Under the pieces are notes generated by a model. It had not been told where the DNA came from, searched no databases, and saw nothing but the letters and a program-made list of their open reading frames with translations. Shown here piece after piece: positions 1-11,925 of a stretch of DNA of 64,000 nucleotides (positions are counted from its first letter, which is position 1; each line of letters starts with the position of its first letter). Source of the DNA: Gordius sp. MW1 (lineage: Eukaryota > Nematomorpha > Gordioida > Gordea > Gordiidae); the NCBI GenBank assembly GCA_964036665.1, contig OZ038530.1:19180001-19244000 (forward strand), written 5' to 3'. A program made the position numbers and the translations under genes.

Positions 1-1225
1 GGTTTTTAGGTATAAATAAATAGTCTACATTTTATATTTTTAAACAAATTATAGGTTATTTGAGAAAGTATCTGAAGATGAAATTGTGTCATTTCCATTA
101 AATGAAATATTTGAATATCAAAGTAGGCAGGAAAATTTTATTTACCTCCCAAAACATCACTCTTGTGCATGCCACAATCTTAATCAGTGGCAAGTGTCGA
201 TGCTGAAAAGGCACTAGAAATTCCATCTTTTAAAAACATATTAAAAAGTGCATTTGATAAATGCAAAAATTTATGGAACAAGCAAAATCAGTCGACATCA
301 TTTGCTGATGATGTAAAGAAAAATTTATCAAGGTTGCTTATAAGACCTGTTGTTACAAGATGGAATTCATATTATAATTCCTTAAAATAATAGACTCATT
401 AATAAAAGATAAACCTCATTTATTTGTAAAAGTATGCAACATGGGAGGATTAGCAAGGCTTACAACCAATGATAAAATATTTTTGGAAGAATACTGTACT
501 GTAAGTCCTAATAAAAATTTTTAGGATAAATATTATAATAAATTAAATATTAAAACAGATCATGGAACCTGTTGCTACCGCTCTCACTATTTTAGAAAGT
601 GAGGAAAATATGCATTTGGGCTATTTGACCCCAACAATAACAATAGTTATTTTGAAATTAAAAAAAATTACTAGCCTAAAATATGGTCAACCATTGATTG
701 ATGCTGTAATAAATGGGATTGATAAAAGGTAATAACTATCAAATTAATTGCATATTTTTCTTTTTTTTAACAATTTCAACATATATATGAAGATCAATAT
801 CTTCTTTCGGCCATTATACATCCAATGTTCAAGCTTCAACGGCCTTGGATTACACTTCGAGAAAATGAACCTTTAAAGCATAATCTTTAGTGTTATTGAA
901 AAAAGGGATTGAAACCCCTAGAAATGATAACAAAAGAGCCGTCAATTCCGAAATACCATTTGACGAGGAAGTGGAGGGGGGATTGGAGGATGATATTTTG
1001 TCGCAATTTTTTGAAGGGACAAAACATTAAATGTTTTTAATAAATTTCCTCCTTTAAAAAATTTGTTTGTTAAGTATAAAACTCCAATCCCCTCATCTCC
1101 CCCTGTGGAGCGGGTTTTTAGTATAGCTAATGCTGTATTAACTGCCAAGCGTTCCTGCTTATCAGACGAGAATTTTGAGAAACAATCATTATTAAAAATC
1201 AATAAAAAAAAATTTTTATAAATAA
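1..1225 (+). pseudogene. hAT-family transposase fragment, 5' end outside window
   Basis: This is the middle and C-terminal part of a hAT (Ac/Tam3-type) transposase, broken by stops and short introns. A segment at 187-390 contains the RWNS motif (TRWNSYYN) seen in hAT enzymes. A small intron with GTAAGT donor lies at about 501-558, followed by coding sequence reading EPVATALTILESEEN. A second putative intron lies at about 729-787, then coding sequence reading FKLQRPWITLRENEP up to a stop near 890. The C-terminal dimerisation domain is recognisable at about 1105-1220 (VERVFSIANAVLTAKRS). The reading frame is not continuous, so this copy is dead. A near-identical copy lies at 11925-12815. It cannot be judged complete because the upstream half is outside the window. 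Confidence 0.82.
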
Positions 1226-1880
1226 TCTTTATGAGTGGAGGAGATGAAGATTATTTCACAATATTGGTCTCGGGTGTATATTTATTTATGCCGAGTTTAA
1301 TATAACATTAAACATGCATAATACGTCATCATATTTACATGGATATTGAAAAGATTTATATATGGAAAAGAATACCAATAGTTTTATATTAATAGTAGTA
1401 GCCAGAATTTAATTAAATTTATAATGAAGGAAATGTTATTTCTTATTGATGAGAATTTACTTCATATATAATCAATGCGTAGCTAAATTAAAAAAATTAT
1501 GGGGATTATTATTTTACCGCCATCTAGGTTTTAAAAAAATTACAATATTACACATAGTAGGTAGCGTATGAGGAATGGGGTGTAGAGGCTCTATAGGCTT
1601 GAACAGGGTGGAATGGGGAATATTAGGTTGTGTTGGGGTGTGTTAGGTGTACTGGGGTGTATTAGGTTGCGTAGTAAGGATAGTATAGTATATGCCTGCT
1701 CAATTAACTCTTCACCTCCTAAATTTATTTACTTGTTGTTACTGTTAGCAATAGCATGCGCGAGATTAAATCAGGGAAGGCGTGCGTGGTGGGCGTATAC
1801 AATTCTTGCAAGCAAGCAATGCAATGCAATGCAGGAGCAAAGCAAGTAATAAAAGGAGAGAGTGATAAGGGAAAATTTAT
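1226..1880. repeat. Mosaic interspersed repeat shared with 9.0-10.4 kb
   Basis: No gene is seen. Bases about 1235-1410 reappear inverted at about 10165-10370. Bases about 1411-1570 reappear in direct orientation at about 9515-9665. The stretch around 1585-1680, rich in TTAGGTTGTGTTGGGGTG, resembles 9115-9215. The 1690-1730 segment is inverted at about 9065-9115. This is therefore a patchwork of old mobile fragments. Confidence 0.6.
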
Positions 1881-2029
1881 TATTAATTGCTATGCAATTT
1901 ATGGGCTCGTTTTTGGTTGTCCGTTGATGTCCGTCGTCCGTTGTCTGTCCGTTACCCTATCTATTTGCATTGGGTATCTATATTTAAATTTTGGTAATTG
2001 CTATGCAATTTAACTAGTTTTGGGGTTAG

Positions 2030-2715
2030 AATCCCGGCGTTTTTTTTGACTCTTATGATTGTTCTTGTTACTATCATTGATAATAAGACTTTTTGGCCGT
2101 CCGCTGGCTGCTGACCAATGAAAAAAATGACCATTGGCCAAAATGTGAATCCGAGTTTATTTTTTCGTTTTTTTTTGACTATTATGATTGTTCGTGTTAC
2201 TACCATTGCTATTATGACTTTTTGGCCGTCCGTTGGCTGCTGACCAATGGAAAAAAATCACCATTGGCCAAAACGTGATTCGAAATTTTTTTTTTCGTTT
2301 TTTTTGACTATTATGAATTTATATCCACTTTTACCGTGTCCTGGCTGCTGACCAATGGAAAAAAATGACCATTGGCCAAAATGTAATTCGAAAATTTTTT
2401 TTTAGTTTTTTTTTGACTATTATGAATTTATATCCACTTTTACCGTGTCCTGGCTGCTGACCAATGGAAAAAAATGACCATTGGCCAAAATGTGATTCGA
2501 AAATTTTTTTTTAGTTTTTTTTTGACTATTATAAGTTTATATCCACTTTTACCGTGTCCTGGCTGCTGACCAATGGAAAAAAATGACCATTGGCCAAAAT
2601 GTGATTCGAAAATTTTTTTTTCGTTTTTTTTGACTTATGAATTTATATCCACTTTTACCGTGTCCTGGCTGCTTACCAATGAAAAAAAATGACCATTGGC
2701 CAAATTTTATATATA
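2030..2715 (-). repeat. Satellite array (107/128-bp units) inside composite copy 1
   Basis: About six units share a core with TGACCAATGG and CCATTGGCCAAAA separated by an A-run. The first units carry the long spacer (TTGTTCTTGTTACTATCATT type) and the later ones the short spacer (ATTTATATCCACTTTTACCG). The open reading frames across it (for example 1961-2206 minus and 2093-2278 plus) are by-products of the repeat and not genes. Confidence 0.85.
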
Positions 2716-3434
2716 ACCTAAAAATTTATTATAGATGGTCTAACAGACAGCCAACTATGTAATATATATTTTTAACCTTATAAATGCATATATATTTTTT
2801 TATTGGGTTAATATATTTCATTTAATTAGATTGTGATTTCATAGAAAACCTAAAAAGTAATATTTAAAAAAATAATATAGGTATTAGATTCTAATTTACG
2901 ATAAAATATATCGATAGAAACTAACACAAAATTCGAAACCTCCTTCAAAGGTATAATCATAGCCCGTTATTTCTAATTAAATTGAATCTACTATTAAACT
3001 CAAACACGAATTGTACTTTATTAGATGGCGCGCGTAAGTTTATATAATTAGTAAAATTTTTCTACGTGTCATAAATATTACACCGCACGTGTGGCAGGGA
3101 AATGTCCGATATTTTTAAAATGAAAAGGTATTTTAGGAATCTGAAAAGGTTATTTTACCCCCGGCCGCCCTGGGCACCTACGGGTAAAGTTTCGAGCGAA
3201 TCGGGCTGGTAGTTTAAGAATTTAGCCCTTTTTTAAAACTAAAAAATTTTTTTTTTTTTAATTTTTTTTTTACATTAAATTAATATTTTGTTTTTGTTAA
3301 TACCATTGATAATATGACTTTTTGACCGTCCGCTGGCTACTGACCGACGAAATATATTGATTTTCTAAACATAAAACACAACTTTATTATTTCATTATCT
3401 ATATAAATAACATAATAACTTCTACTATTTTAAA

Positions 3435-3505
3435 GCCAGCATGGTATAGTGGGTATAGCGCTGGCTTGTGAACTGGAGGTGTGGGGTTCAAGTCATGGAG
3501 GGGAC
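3435..3505 (+). repeat. tRNA-derived Pol III promoter-like module (tRNA-His-like, degenerate)
   Basis: The sequence has an A box (TGGTATAGTGG), a GTG anticodon-like triplet (CTTGTGAAC) and a B box (GGTTCAAGTC), and a run of nine or more T follows a few bases later, as a Pol III terminator would. The acceptor and T stems do not pair, so I do not call a functional tRNA. Nearly identical modules lie at 45551-45621 and 49061-49131 on the other strand, always at the same place in the composite element. Confidence 0.6.
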
Positions 3506-3877
3506 AAATTTTTTTTTTAATTTTTTTAAATTAAATTAATATTTGTTCATGTTAATACCAATGATAATATGAAATTTTTGACCGTCCGCTGGCTACTGAC
3601 CAATAAAAAAATGACCATTGTCCAAATAAATCGAAATTTTTTTTCGTTTTGAAATTGGTTAACATTGATAATTACCCTATGTTCTCCCCTACAAGGGCCT
3701 TTAACTAATTATTTTGCATCTAATACCCCCTATAGGCATTCTCGCCCCTTCCCACCTTTCTCGCCCATAAATTGCATAGCAAATATGCTACGTTTATACG
3801 GAGTATAGAAGAGTTCCCCCTTACTCCCCTTCCCTTCTCCCCCTTCCCACGAGGGCCGAAGGCCCGAGTTTTTTTAA

Positions 3878-5640
3878 TTGCTATGCAATTTATGGGCTCG
3901 TTTTTTGTTGTCCGTCCGTCTGTCTGTCCGTTACCCTCCCTATCTATTTGCATTGGGTATATTAGGTTATCGATTTTTAAAATTAATGCATGAGAAAGAG
4001 GTGCCCGCCCCACCCTCATCTCTATCTCCCTCGCTGTGTTATTTTTAAAATTAATGCATAAGAGGTGCCCCACCCCTCATCTCTATCTCCCTCGGTGTGT
4101 TATATATAAGATTTGTTAAATTATCTATTATATAATAAACATAAATAAAAGTTGTTTACTTTTAATTGCTATGCAATTTAACTAGTTATATAATAAACAT
4201 AAATAAAAGTTGTTTACTTTTAATTGCTATGCAATTTAACTAGTTTTTTAGTTAGAATCCCGGAGTTTTTTTTACTCTTATGATTGTTCTTGTTACTAAC
4301 ATTGATAATAAGAATTTTTGGCCGTCCGCTGGCTGCTGACCAATGAAAAAAATGACCATTGGCCAAAATGTGAATCGAAATTATTTTTTTCGTTTTTTTT
4401 TTGACTATTATGATTGTTCCTGTTCCTACCATTGCTATTATGACTTTTTGGCCGTCCGCTGGCTGCTGACCAATGTTATATAATAAACATAAATAAAAGT
4501 TGTTTACTTTTAATTGCTATGCAATTTAACTAGTTTTTGGGTTAGAATCCCGGAGTTTTTTTGACTCTTATGATTGTTCTTGTTACTATCATTAATAATA
4601 AGACTTTTTGGCCGTCCGTTGGCTGCTGACCACTGAAAAAAATGACCATTGGCCAAAATGTGAATCCGAGTTTATTTTTTCGTTTTTTTGACTATTATGA
4701 TTGTTCCTGTTACTACCATTGCTATTATGACTTTTTGGCCGTCCGCTGGCTCCTGACCGATGGAAAAAATGACCATTGGCCAAAATGTGAATCGAAAATA
4801 TTTTTTTCGTTTTTTTTGACTATTATGATTGTTCCTGTTCCTACCATTGCTATTATCACTTTTTGGCCGTCCGCTGGCTGCTGACCAATGGAATAAAATG
4901 ACCATTGGCCAAAATGTGATTCGAAAACTTTTTTTTCGTTTTTTTTTGACTATTATGAATTTATATCCACTTTTACCGTGTCCTGGCTGCTGACCAATGG
5001 AAAAAAATGACCATTGGCCAAAATGTGATTTGAAAATTTTTTTTGTTTTTTTTACTCTTATGAATTTATATCCACTTTTACCGTGTCCTGGCTGCTGACC
5101 AATGGAAAAAAATGACCATTGGCCAAAGTGAGCATCAAAAAATTTTTTTCCATTTTTTTGGCTATCATTGACTTATAGAGTATCTGTTGGTACTGACCAA
5201 TAGAGAAAAAGTGACCATTGGCCAAATTTTTGGTTTTTTTTAATTAAAAATTGTTCAAATTCAACTAAACATTTCTCCCAACAATTCTGCAAATTCTTAA
5301 CATTGTGTTGTTTTATAATATAATGTTTGTTAGACCCATAATCAATAAAAACTAATGTAATACGCAACTAGATGCAAACACTAAATCTAACCCTAACCCT
5401 TGCCTATATTACATTTTGCCTATATCATTTTGCCTATAATGGAAACTTTGTATAAATAATTAATTAATCATTAGGCATTTAATACCCCCTATAGGCATTC
5501 TCGCCCCTTCCCACCTTTCTCGCCCATAAATTGCATAGCAAATATGATACATTTATACGAAGTACAGATGAGTCGTCCCCCCTTCCCTTCCCCTCTTCCC
5601 TTCCCTTCTCCCCCTTCCCACGAGGGCCGAAGGCCCGAGT
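3878..5640 (-). mobile_element. Composite tandem-repeat element, copy 2
   Basis: It lies head-to-tail with copy 1, separated by only a few T. On the minus strand it runs from the hairpin (about 5622-5640) through a G/A-rich block and a subterminal inverted repeat to a satellite array (4560-5240), a second satellite block (4250-4480), 54-bp repeats containing AACAACTTTTATTTATG (about 4135-4240 and 4485-4540), two copies of a CACCTCTTATGCATTAA unit (about 3985-4110), a GTCCGTC microsatellite (about 3910-3935) and the ATTGCTATGCAAT terminus near 3880. It lacks the 520-bp unique segment and the tRNA-like module, so it is internally shortened. It ends directly before the ATG of the hAT gene at 5651. 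Confidence 0.68.
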
Positions 5641-5650
5641 TTTTTTTTTC

Positions 5651-8301
5651 ATGTCTGATTTAAATGCTATACCTATACAAGAAGAGACTCGAATGGAAAG
5701 TATTTCTAATTCTATATTGGAGTTGGAGGTAAATTAATTTATAAAAATATTTTTATTTAATTTTTAGCCTATTAATTTTAAATGGCGGTGGGGGGATGTT
5801 CTTGAGTAAAATCATTATCTTTGAGTATTTAATATTTTATTTTTAAATAAATTTTATTTTTATTTTTTAAATTTGTCATTAAATAATTTTTTGCCTTATT
5901 TAAACAATCCAATTCCAAGTTGTAAATCTTAACTGCATTTTTAAAATAGTCATGTGACTCGATATCGATAGCATCAGGAAGTAATTATTTTGTGTCGACG
6001 CCCAAAAAGTCCCGAAAACAATGTTCCAAATGTTGCAAATATTTTAGTGCTAAGACTTCCACAAGTAAAATATTTTTAAATAGCCATAATTTAATTGTTG
6101 TGTTAACTTCCATAACTTATATAATATCTAATTAATTTTAATAATTAACAAGCAAGAGGAAATAAATTAATATCCATATAATTTTGATTCAGTCTCTCAA
6201 TATTTCTCCATATGTCTTTTTTAATTTAGAAAAATATTTATATGGTATATTTTTTAAAAATCAATAATACTTTTTATAATTTTCACAGGCATGGGCGTAT
6301 TTAGCCCCCCCCCCCCAAATGGCGATAAAAGCCTAAAAAATTTAAAAAAAAATTATGTTAGCCCTTACCCCTAATTGAACGTTTAGCGCCCCCCCCCCCC
6401 TAATTCAAAACCTGGCTACGGCCATGTTTATTGGGTCAATTAAAAATCTCTCTCTAAAACGGGTTGGACATAAACAAATTAAATTTGAACTAGTTTAAAA
6501 TAGATTTGATTTTATCCTTTAAAACTTTGGTCCCCTCCGCTCCGCCTAATCTACGGAGTTTTAAATATGTTGTATTATTTATTTTATAAGACTTTTTCCC
6601 TCATATTCAATGTTTTTCATTGAATAATGTTGTATTATCATATTTTTTCTAACGTGAGTTTTACATATGTTTATTAGGTAATAATATCAAAAGCCATTTT
6701 GAAAAGCATCATGGAAAGATTATGGCGTCAAATATTCGTGTTTTGAGCAACAAATCGATAACCAAAGAGCAAAATGTATTTATAAATCAAATGATTTTAA
6801 ATTTGGTTATAAATGAAAACTATCCCATAAAAATATTTGAAAGCAGATATTTTTCGGAATTAATTCTCCACTTGAATTCCAACGTTGATATTTGGACCAA
6901 AAACACAGCTAAAAAAGAACTTACAAATTCTTTTGAACTGAAGCAAGCAAAGGTTAAAGAACTGCTACGAGCTTTAACTTCCAAAGTATCTTTAACAACC
7001 GATTGTGGTCATATGTCGCGATTACCGCGCATTATATCGACGATTTATGGCACCCCACCTCTATTCTTTTAGATATAGTTCAAATGTGCCATCCGCACAC
7101 TGGTAAATTTTTATTTTACGAATTAAAAAGAGTATTGGATAATTATGAAATAATTGATAAAATAATTTCTATTTCAACGGACAACGCGGCGAACCTAATT
7201 GCCGCGGTGAATCTACTCATTGATTTTATGAAGGATAGAAATTTAGATGTGTATCACCACAGATGTGCCTGTCACATCATTAATCTTGTGGTTAAAGAGG
7301 GGCTGTCAGTTATAGACAGTCCCTTAGAAAAAATGTACTACGTGGTGAAATCAATAAAAAAATCTCCTCTTTTGACTGAGGAATATAGTAAAATGACCAG
7401 TTGTCTAATTCCTCAACCCAACAATACTCGTTGGAATTCTACTTATATGATGTTGGCCGCAGTCAATAAAGTATATTATTAATATCAAATTTCTAAATAT
7501 TTTTATAGAATATAGCTTGCCTCAACATTCTAATCGACAAAAACATGAGGAATCAAAAATTTTAATGTTTTGCAGTGAAGAAATCAATATTCTTTAAGAA
7601 GTCGAGGAATTACTAAAGCCCTTTTATAAAGATACTGAGGACATAAGTTCCCAGTCGACCAATACCGTGGGCTTGGTATTGCTCTATTTCGAGAATATGC
7701 TCCAGGACCTTGGGACCAGCAAAGAGATATTTGCGAATGATTCTATAAAAATTGCGGCCGAAAAAATGATCCATAAAATACAAAGTTACATAGGCCATGT
7801 AACTAATTTCCAGAATTATACCTGTGCTTTCTTGGACCCGAGAATAAAAACAGAAATTATGCCTTCGTCTTTACAAAGTAGTGATAATTATATAGAATTA
7901 CGAAGAATCTATAGAAATCAATATGAAAGAGAGAGGCCTATCACCCACTTGAAAGGATAGTGATTAATAAGACGTAATCTAAAATTATTTATTATACCTA
8001 ATAACTATTATATAGGTTGGATTCGACCACAAGTGATGACGAGATATGCGAATACGCCCAAATGCCTCGGCTTAAGATCCGCGGGGATCCTTATGCGTGG
8101 TGGGCGCTTAACGCTTTGGAACTTCCTAATCTCAGTAGAATGGCTAGATCTTTTCTTTGCCAACAAGCGTCCTCCGTAGCTGCCGAAAGAGTCTTTTCGA
8201 AAGCGGGAGATCTTGTTACAAAGAAAAGATCTAGACTTTCTTCGGGGAATATAAAATACATATTATGTTTAAATAACTGGTCCAAAAATTTTTCTATATA
8301 A
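5651..8301 (+). pseudogene. Nearly full-length hAT transposase gene with BED finger, inactivated
   Basis: Exon 1 runs 5651-5728 (ATG at 5651). Exon 2 runs 5950-6064 and carries the N-terminal part of a BED zinc finger (CSKC then FSAKTSTS). Exon 3 starts at 6678 and completes it with an HxxxxH (HFEKHH). The catalytic region follows, with TTD before the WS-type motif (TTD...WSYVAIT), STDNAAN, CxxH (CACHIINLV) and TRWNS. A probable 37-bp intron lies at about 7471-7507. The C-terminal dimerisation domain is at 8130-8280 (SSVAAERVFSKAGDLVTKKR). The copy is dead: a one-base frameshift lies near 7000, inside the TTD-WS motif, and an in-frame TAA near 7597. It belongs to a different hAT lineage from the fragments at 1 and 11925. 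No terminal inverted repeats were found; the 5' flank has been replaced by composite copy 2. Confidence 0.85.
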
Positions 8302-9110
8302 TTGATTGACTATAAATTTATGTACATTTATTGTATTATCTAATAAATATATCAATATTTTGATGAATGTGAAAGTAATATATAGTTGTAGTGTATAAGT
8401 AACCGAATATACTAATTTCAAAAAAAATTGATATATTTTTGTTATCATATGTCAGGGAAATATTTGCATAATTTGTTTCATATATTTTAAAATAAATTTA
8501 TCTCTATTTATAAAGCATTATAATAATAATTAAATAAAAGAACTATCTTCAAATTTAGGTCATTGTCGAGTTAAGGTTAAGTTTCAATGGCTTCAAAAAT
8601 TTATTATATATTACCTCAGGTGCCTAGCCAGGGTTTTTATGAGGGGGGGGGGGAATCTGACAAAAAAAAAATTAAAAGCGTAATTTGTCATAAATTTAAT
8701 CAAAAAAAAATTCACCTATATATAAAGTTTTAATAACTGCTAAAAAGTCTTTGATGTAACTAAACGATAATTTTTAACCATTTTAATTTTAATCAAAAAA
8801 GTTGAAGAGGTAAAAAAAAATTGGAGTTTAACATTAGGCTTTTATTCGTGCTTTTTACAATAATTACTAGATGGCTTGTATTATATTGATTCACTTTTTA
8901 GTATTTAAAAAAACATTTTTGGACAAATTTATTTATTCAGAAAATATAAAAAATTAAAAAAATGATTTAAATTCCCTTCCACCCTTAAATTTTTATTAAT
9001 CAACAAAGTAGAGTAGAAGAGAAGCGCAATCGTGCGTTGCGCAAGAATTGTATTTGTTTTTGTACCCACCCAATAAATTTAGGAGGGGAAGAGTTAATTT
9101 CAGCAGGCAT
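8302..9110. other. AT-rich intergenic sequence, no gene seen
   Basis: This is AT-rich sequence with a G tract at 8642-8651, next to a GCCTAGCCAGG remnant that looks like one end of the CATGGGCGTAGCCAGG MITE family. No coding exon could be supported. Confidence 0.5.
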
Positions 9111-11180
9111 AAGGCGTTCTATAGGTTTGAACGGGGTGGAATGGGGAATATTAGGTTGTGTTGAGGTGTATTAGGTTGTGTTGGGGTGTATTAGGTTGTG
9201 TTGGGGTAAGTATATAACAATAACACACACAAGTAGTGATGATCAAAACCTAGGTTTTTACAACCCAAACCTGAGGTTTGGGTTAAGGTTGGAAAAAGAC
9301 CTTTAAGGTCTTTTAGCTTCCCCAACCCAAACCTGGGGTGGAACCCCAAAAAAACCTAAAAAACCTTAAGGTCTTTTATACCCCCAAACCTTAACCCGGG
9401 GTTGGGGTTAGGTTGACCTGGGGATAATGTTTTGTAATATAGAGGTGAAATAAGAGCATATTATTTTTTAGATATTAATATATTTGTTTTTTTAAAAATA
9501 AATTCATTATTTTATAAAAATTAAATTTATAATGAAGGAAATGTTATTTCTTATTAATGAGAATTTAATTTCATCATATAATCAATGCGTAGCTAAATTA
9601 AAAAAATTATGGGGATTATTATTTTACCCCCATCTAGGTTTTAAAAAAATTACAATATTACGCATAGCGTATGTGAGGAATATTGCATTGCTGTCTGGGG
9701 CTGAATGGGGTGTGCGTGTGTGTGTTGTGCTTGTGCCCGACCCGGCCCAAGCCCGGCCCCGGGCAGAATTTTATAAAATAATCGGGGCTCGGGTCGGGCC
9801 TAACTTCACATCACCGTAGGGCATTATAGAGTGAAAAGGATGTTTACAATAGTTTCTTTTTGCATGTGATAAAAATTTGAAGAAGAAAGATAGTATTTTT
9901 TTAATTTGGCAGAAGCTGGCTATGTAACAAGGGATTGTTTTGTAAAATGAAATGTGAACATTAAAATAATCAAATATACTTTAAAAATTCTATTATTAAT
10001 TCAAAAATCCATATTGTCGTAAAGAATGTTTCCAGTTATAACAACAATTATCCTCGTCTAGGTTAGGCTTTCTTTAGTGTATTACTAATTTTATATTAAT
10101 TAATTTGCTAAAATATAAAAGGCAAGGAGGGGGTTATAAAAATAACCAGGCCAATTGATGAACCTTAAATTAAATTCTGGCTACTACTATTAATATAAAA
10201 CTATTGGTATTCTCTTCCATATATAAATCTTTTCAATATCCATGTAAATATGATGACGTATTATGCATGTTTAATGTTATTACTACATACTAAACTCGGC
10301 ATAAATAAATATACGCCCGAGAATGCCAATATTGTGAAATAATCTTCATCTCCTCCACTCCCGCCCCCTAGCGGTGGGCGGATAAGAGAGGAAGATAGGG
10401 GTAGGGGTTTAACCTTGGCATAGCGCCATTGAAAAAAAATCAATATAAAATGACGAAGGAATAGTTTCCCCCTTTCCCCTTTTAATTGCTATATAATAAT
10501 AATTCTAATATATTGCTTATCTAGTTGTAATTTTCAATTATGACAACTGCAATTTCAAACCTAAATATTAGGTTAATTTTAAGTGTTAGAAAATAGTTTC
10601 AATTAAAATAACAACAGGCGGAAATTAGAAATAATAAAATTAATTAATCAACTTTTTAATAATAATAGAGAATTGGAAATAAAGATTTTAAAAAAATCAC
10701 TTTGCCCCTCCCAGGTATTGACCTACGCTAAATCACGGCTTGAAAATTTTTTTCTTATTTTAATTGTTATTTTTAATTTTATCTTTAGAAAAAATTTTAA
10801 TTGCAAAAATTAAATGGCTGTTGAAGTAGGACCTGGCATTTTCCAACAGCAGAGCAATTAAAATGCTTACTTAAAATGCTTACGACGAAACTATCAGCGA
10901 CATGCAATAGCTCCGCTATTGCCTGTTACGACCGCACATCTAAAAATGGTAAAATTTAAAAACTTACTTTTGGTTAATGTAAAATGTTATTAAATTGGGA
11001 TAATTCCTATTGTGGCTTATAATAAAAAATTTTGAAAATAAAATTTAAATATATAAAAATGCGTTAGATATTAAAAAATATGACTTTTAAATGTAATAAT
11101 AATTAGATTTATTAATAAGATATCTAAAAATAAAATGGTATAGATATTCAAAAATGGTATAAGTCATAAAAAAAAATTTT
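9111..11180. repeat. Mosaic repeats with GGTTGTGTTGGGG minisatellite
   Basis: The stretch 9140-9210 repeats TTAGGTTGTGTTGGGGTGTA about three times. A GGTTTGGGTT-rich palindromic stretch spans about 9240-9425. A segment at 9515-9690 is a direct copy of 1411-1570, and 10165-10370 is an inverted copy of 1235-1410. A hairpin, GCAATAGCTCCGCTATTGC, at about 10904-10922 is shared with 63766-63784. No gene is seen. Confidence 0.55.
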
Positions 11181-11925
11181 CGAATCAAATTTTGGCCAAT
11201 GGTCATTTTTTTAATTGGTCAGTACCAACAGATGGTCTATAAATCAGTGTTAGCGAAAAAAAGGAAAAAAAAAATTTCGATTTACATTGTGACCAATGGT
11301 CATTTTTTTCATTGGTCAGTACCCAACAGATGGCCAAAACGTCTTATTATCAATGGTAGTAACAGGAACAATCATAATAGTCGAAAAAAAACGAAAAAAT
11401 AAACTTGGATTCACATTTTGGCCAATGGTCAATTTTTTCATTGGTCAGCAGCCAACGGACGGCCAAAACGTCTTATTATCAATGGTAGTAACAGGAACAA
11501 TCATAATAGTCGAAAAAAAACGAAAAAATAAACTTGGATTCACATTTTGGCCAATAGTCATTTTTTTCCATTGGTCAGCAGCCAACGCACGGCCAAAAAG
11601 TCTTATTATCAATGGTAGTAACAGGAACAATCATAATAGTCGAAAAAAAACGAAAAAATAAACTTGGATTTACATTTTGGCCAATGGTCATTTTTTTCAT
11701 TGGTCAGCACCCAACGGACGGCCAAAAAGTCTTATTATCAATGGTAGTAACAAGAACAATCATAAGAGTCAAAAAAAACTCCGGGATTCGAACCCAAAAA
11801 CTGGTTAAATTAACAAAAATTAAAAGTAAACAAAACAAGACATTCGGTGCGTGACATACGGTGCGCACGCCGAATAGGCGGACAAACAAAATGGAAAGTG
11901 AGCCCATAAATTGCATAGCAATTAA
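11180..11925 (+). mobile_element. Partial composite element: satellite array plus terminus
   Basis: Five to six satellite units (about 130 bp apart at 11417, 11548 and 11677) are followed by a B-box-like GGGATTCGAACCC (minus-strand sense GGGTTCGAATCCC) at about 11782-11794 and the GCCCATAAATTGCATAGCAATTA terminus at 11903-11925. The hAT fragment begins at the next base. The long open reading frame at 11296-11661 is a translation of the repeat and not a gene. Confidence 0.72.

Larger units (their letters stand above)
1883..3870 (-). mobile_element. Composite tandem-repeat element, copy 1 (Helentron-like architecture)
   Basis: Read on the minus strand, this copy starts at its hairpin end (3852-3870, CTCGGGCCTTCGGCCCTCG type), then a G/A-rich block, the subterminal TTGCTATGCAATTTATGGGC, a satellite monomer, a tRNA-like box (3435-3505), about 520 bp of unique sequence (2715-3245), a satellite array (about 2030-2710) and an end made of a GTCCGTC-type microsatellite (about 1918-1950) and the ATTGCTATGCAAT inverted repeat (about 1885). 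It encodes no protein. Copy 2 follows immediately in the same orientation. The order of modules matches the copies in the intron at 45147-51373. Calling it Helentron-like is an inference from architecture only. Confidence 0.7.

Noticed and set aside
3435-3505. Functional tRNA-His gene
   Set aside because: The boxes and anticodon-like triplet are present, but acceptor and T stems do not pair in any of the copies.
11296-11854. Repetitive open reading frames of 80-121 codons (motif [10 protein letters not shown])
   Set aside because: They are translations of the satellite in several frames and both strands, and recur wherever the array occurs. No independent coding evidence exists.
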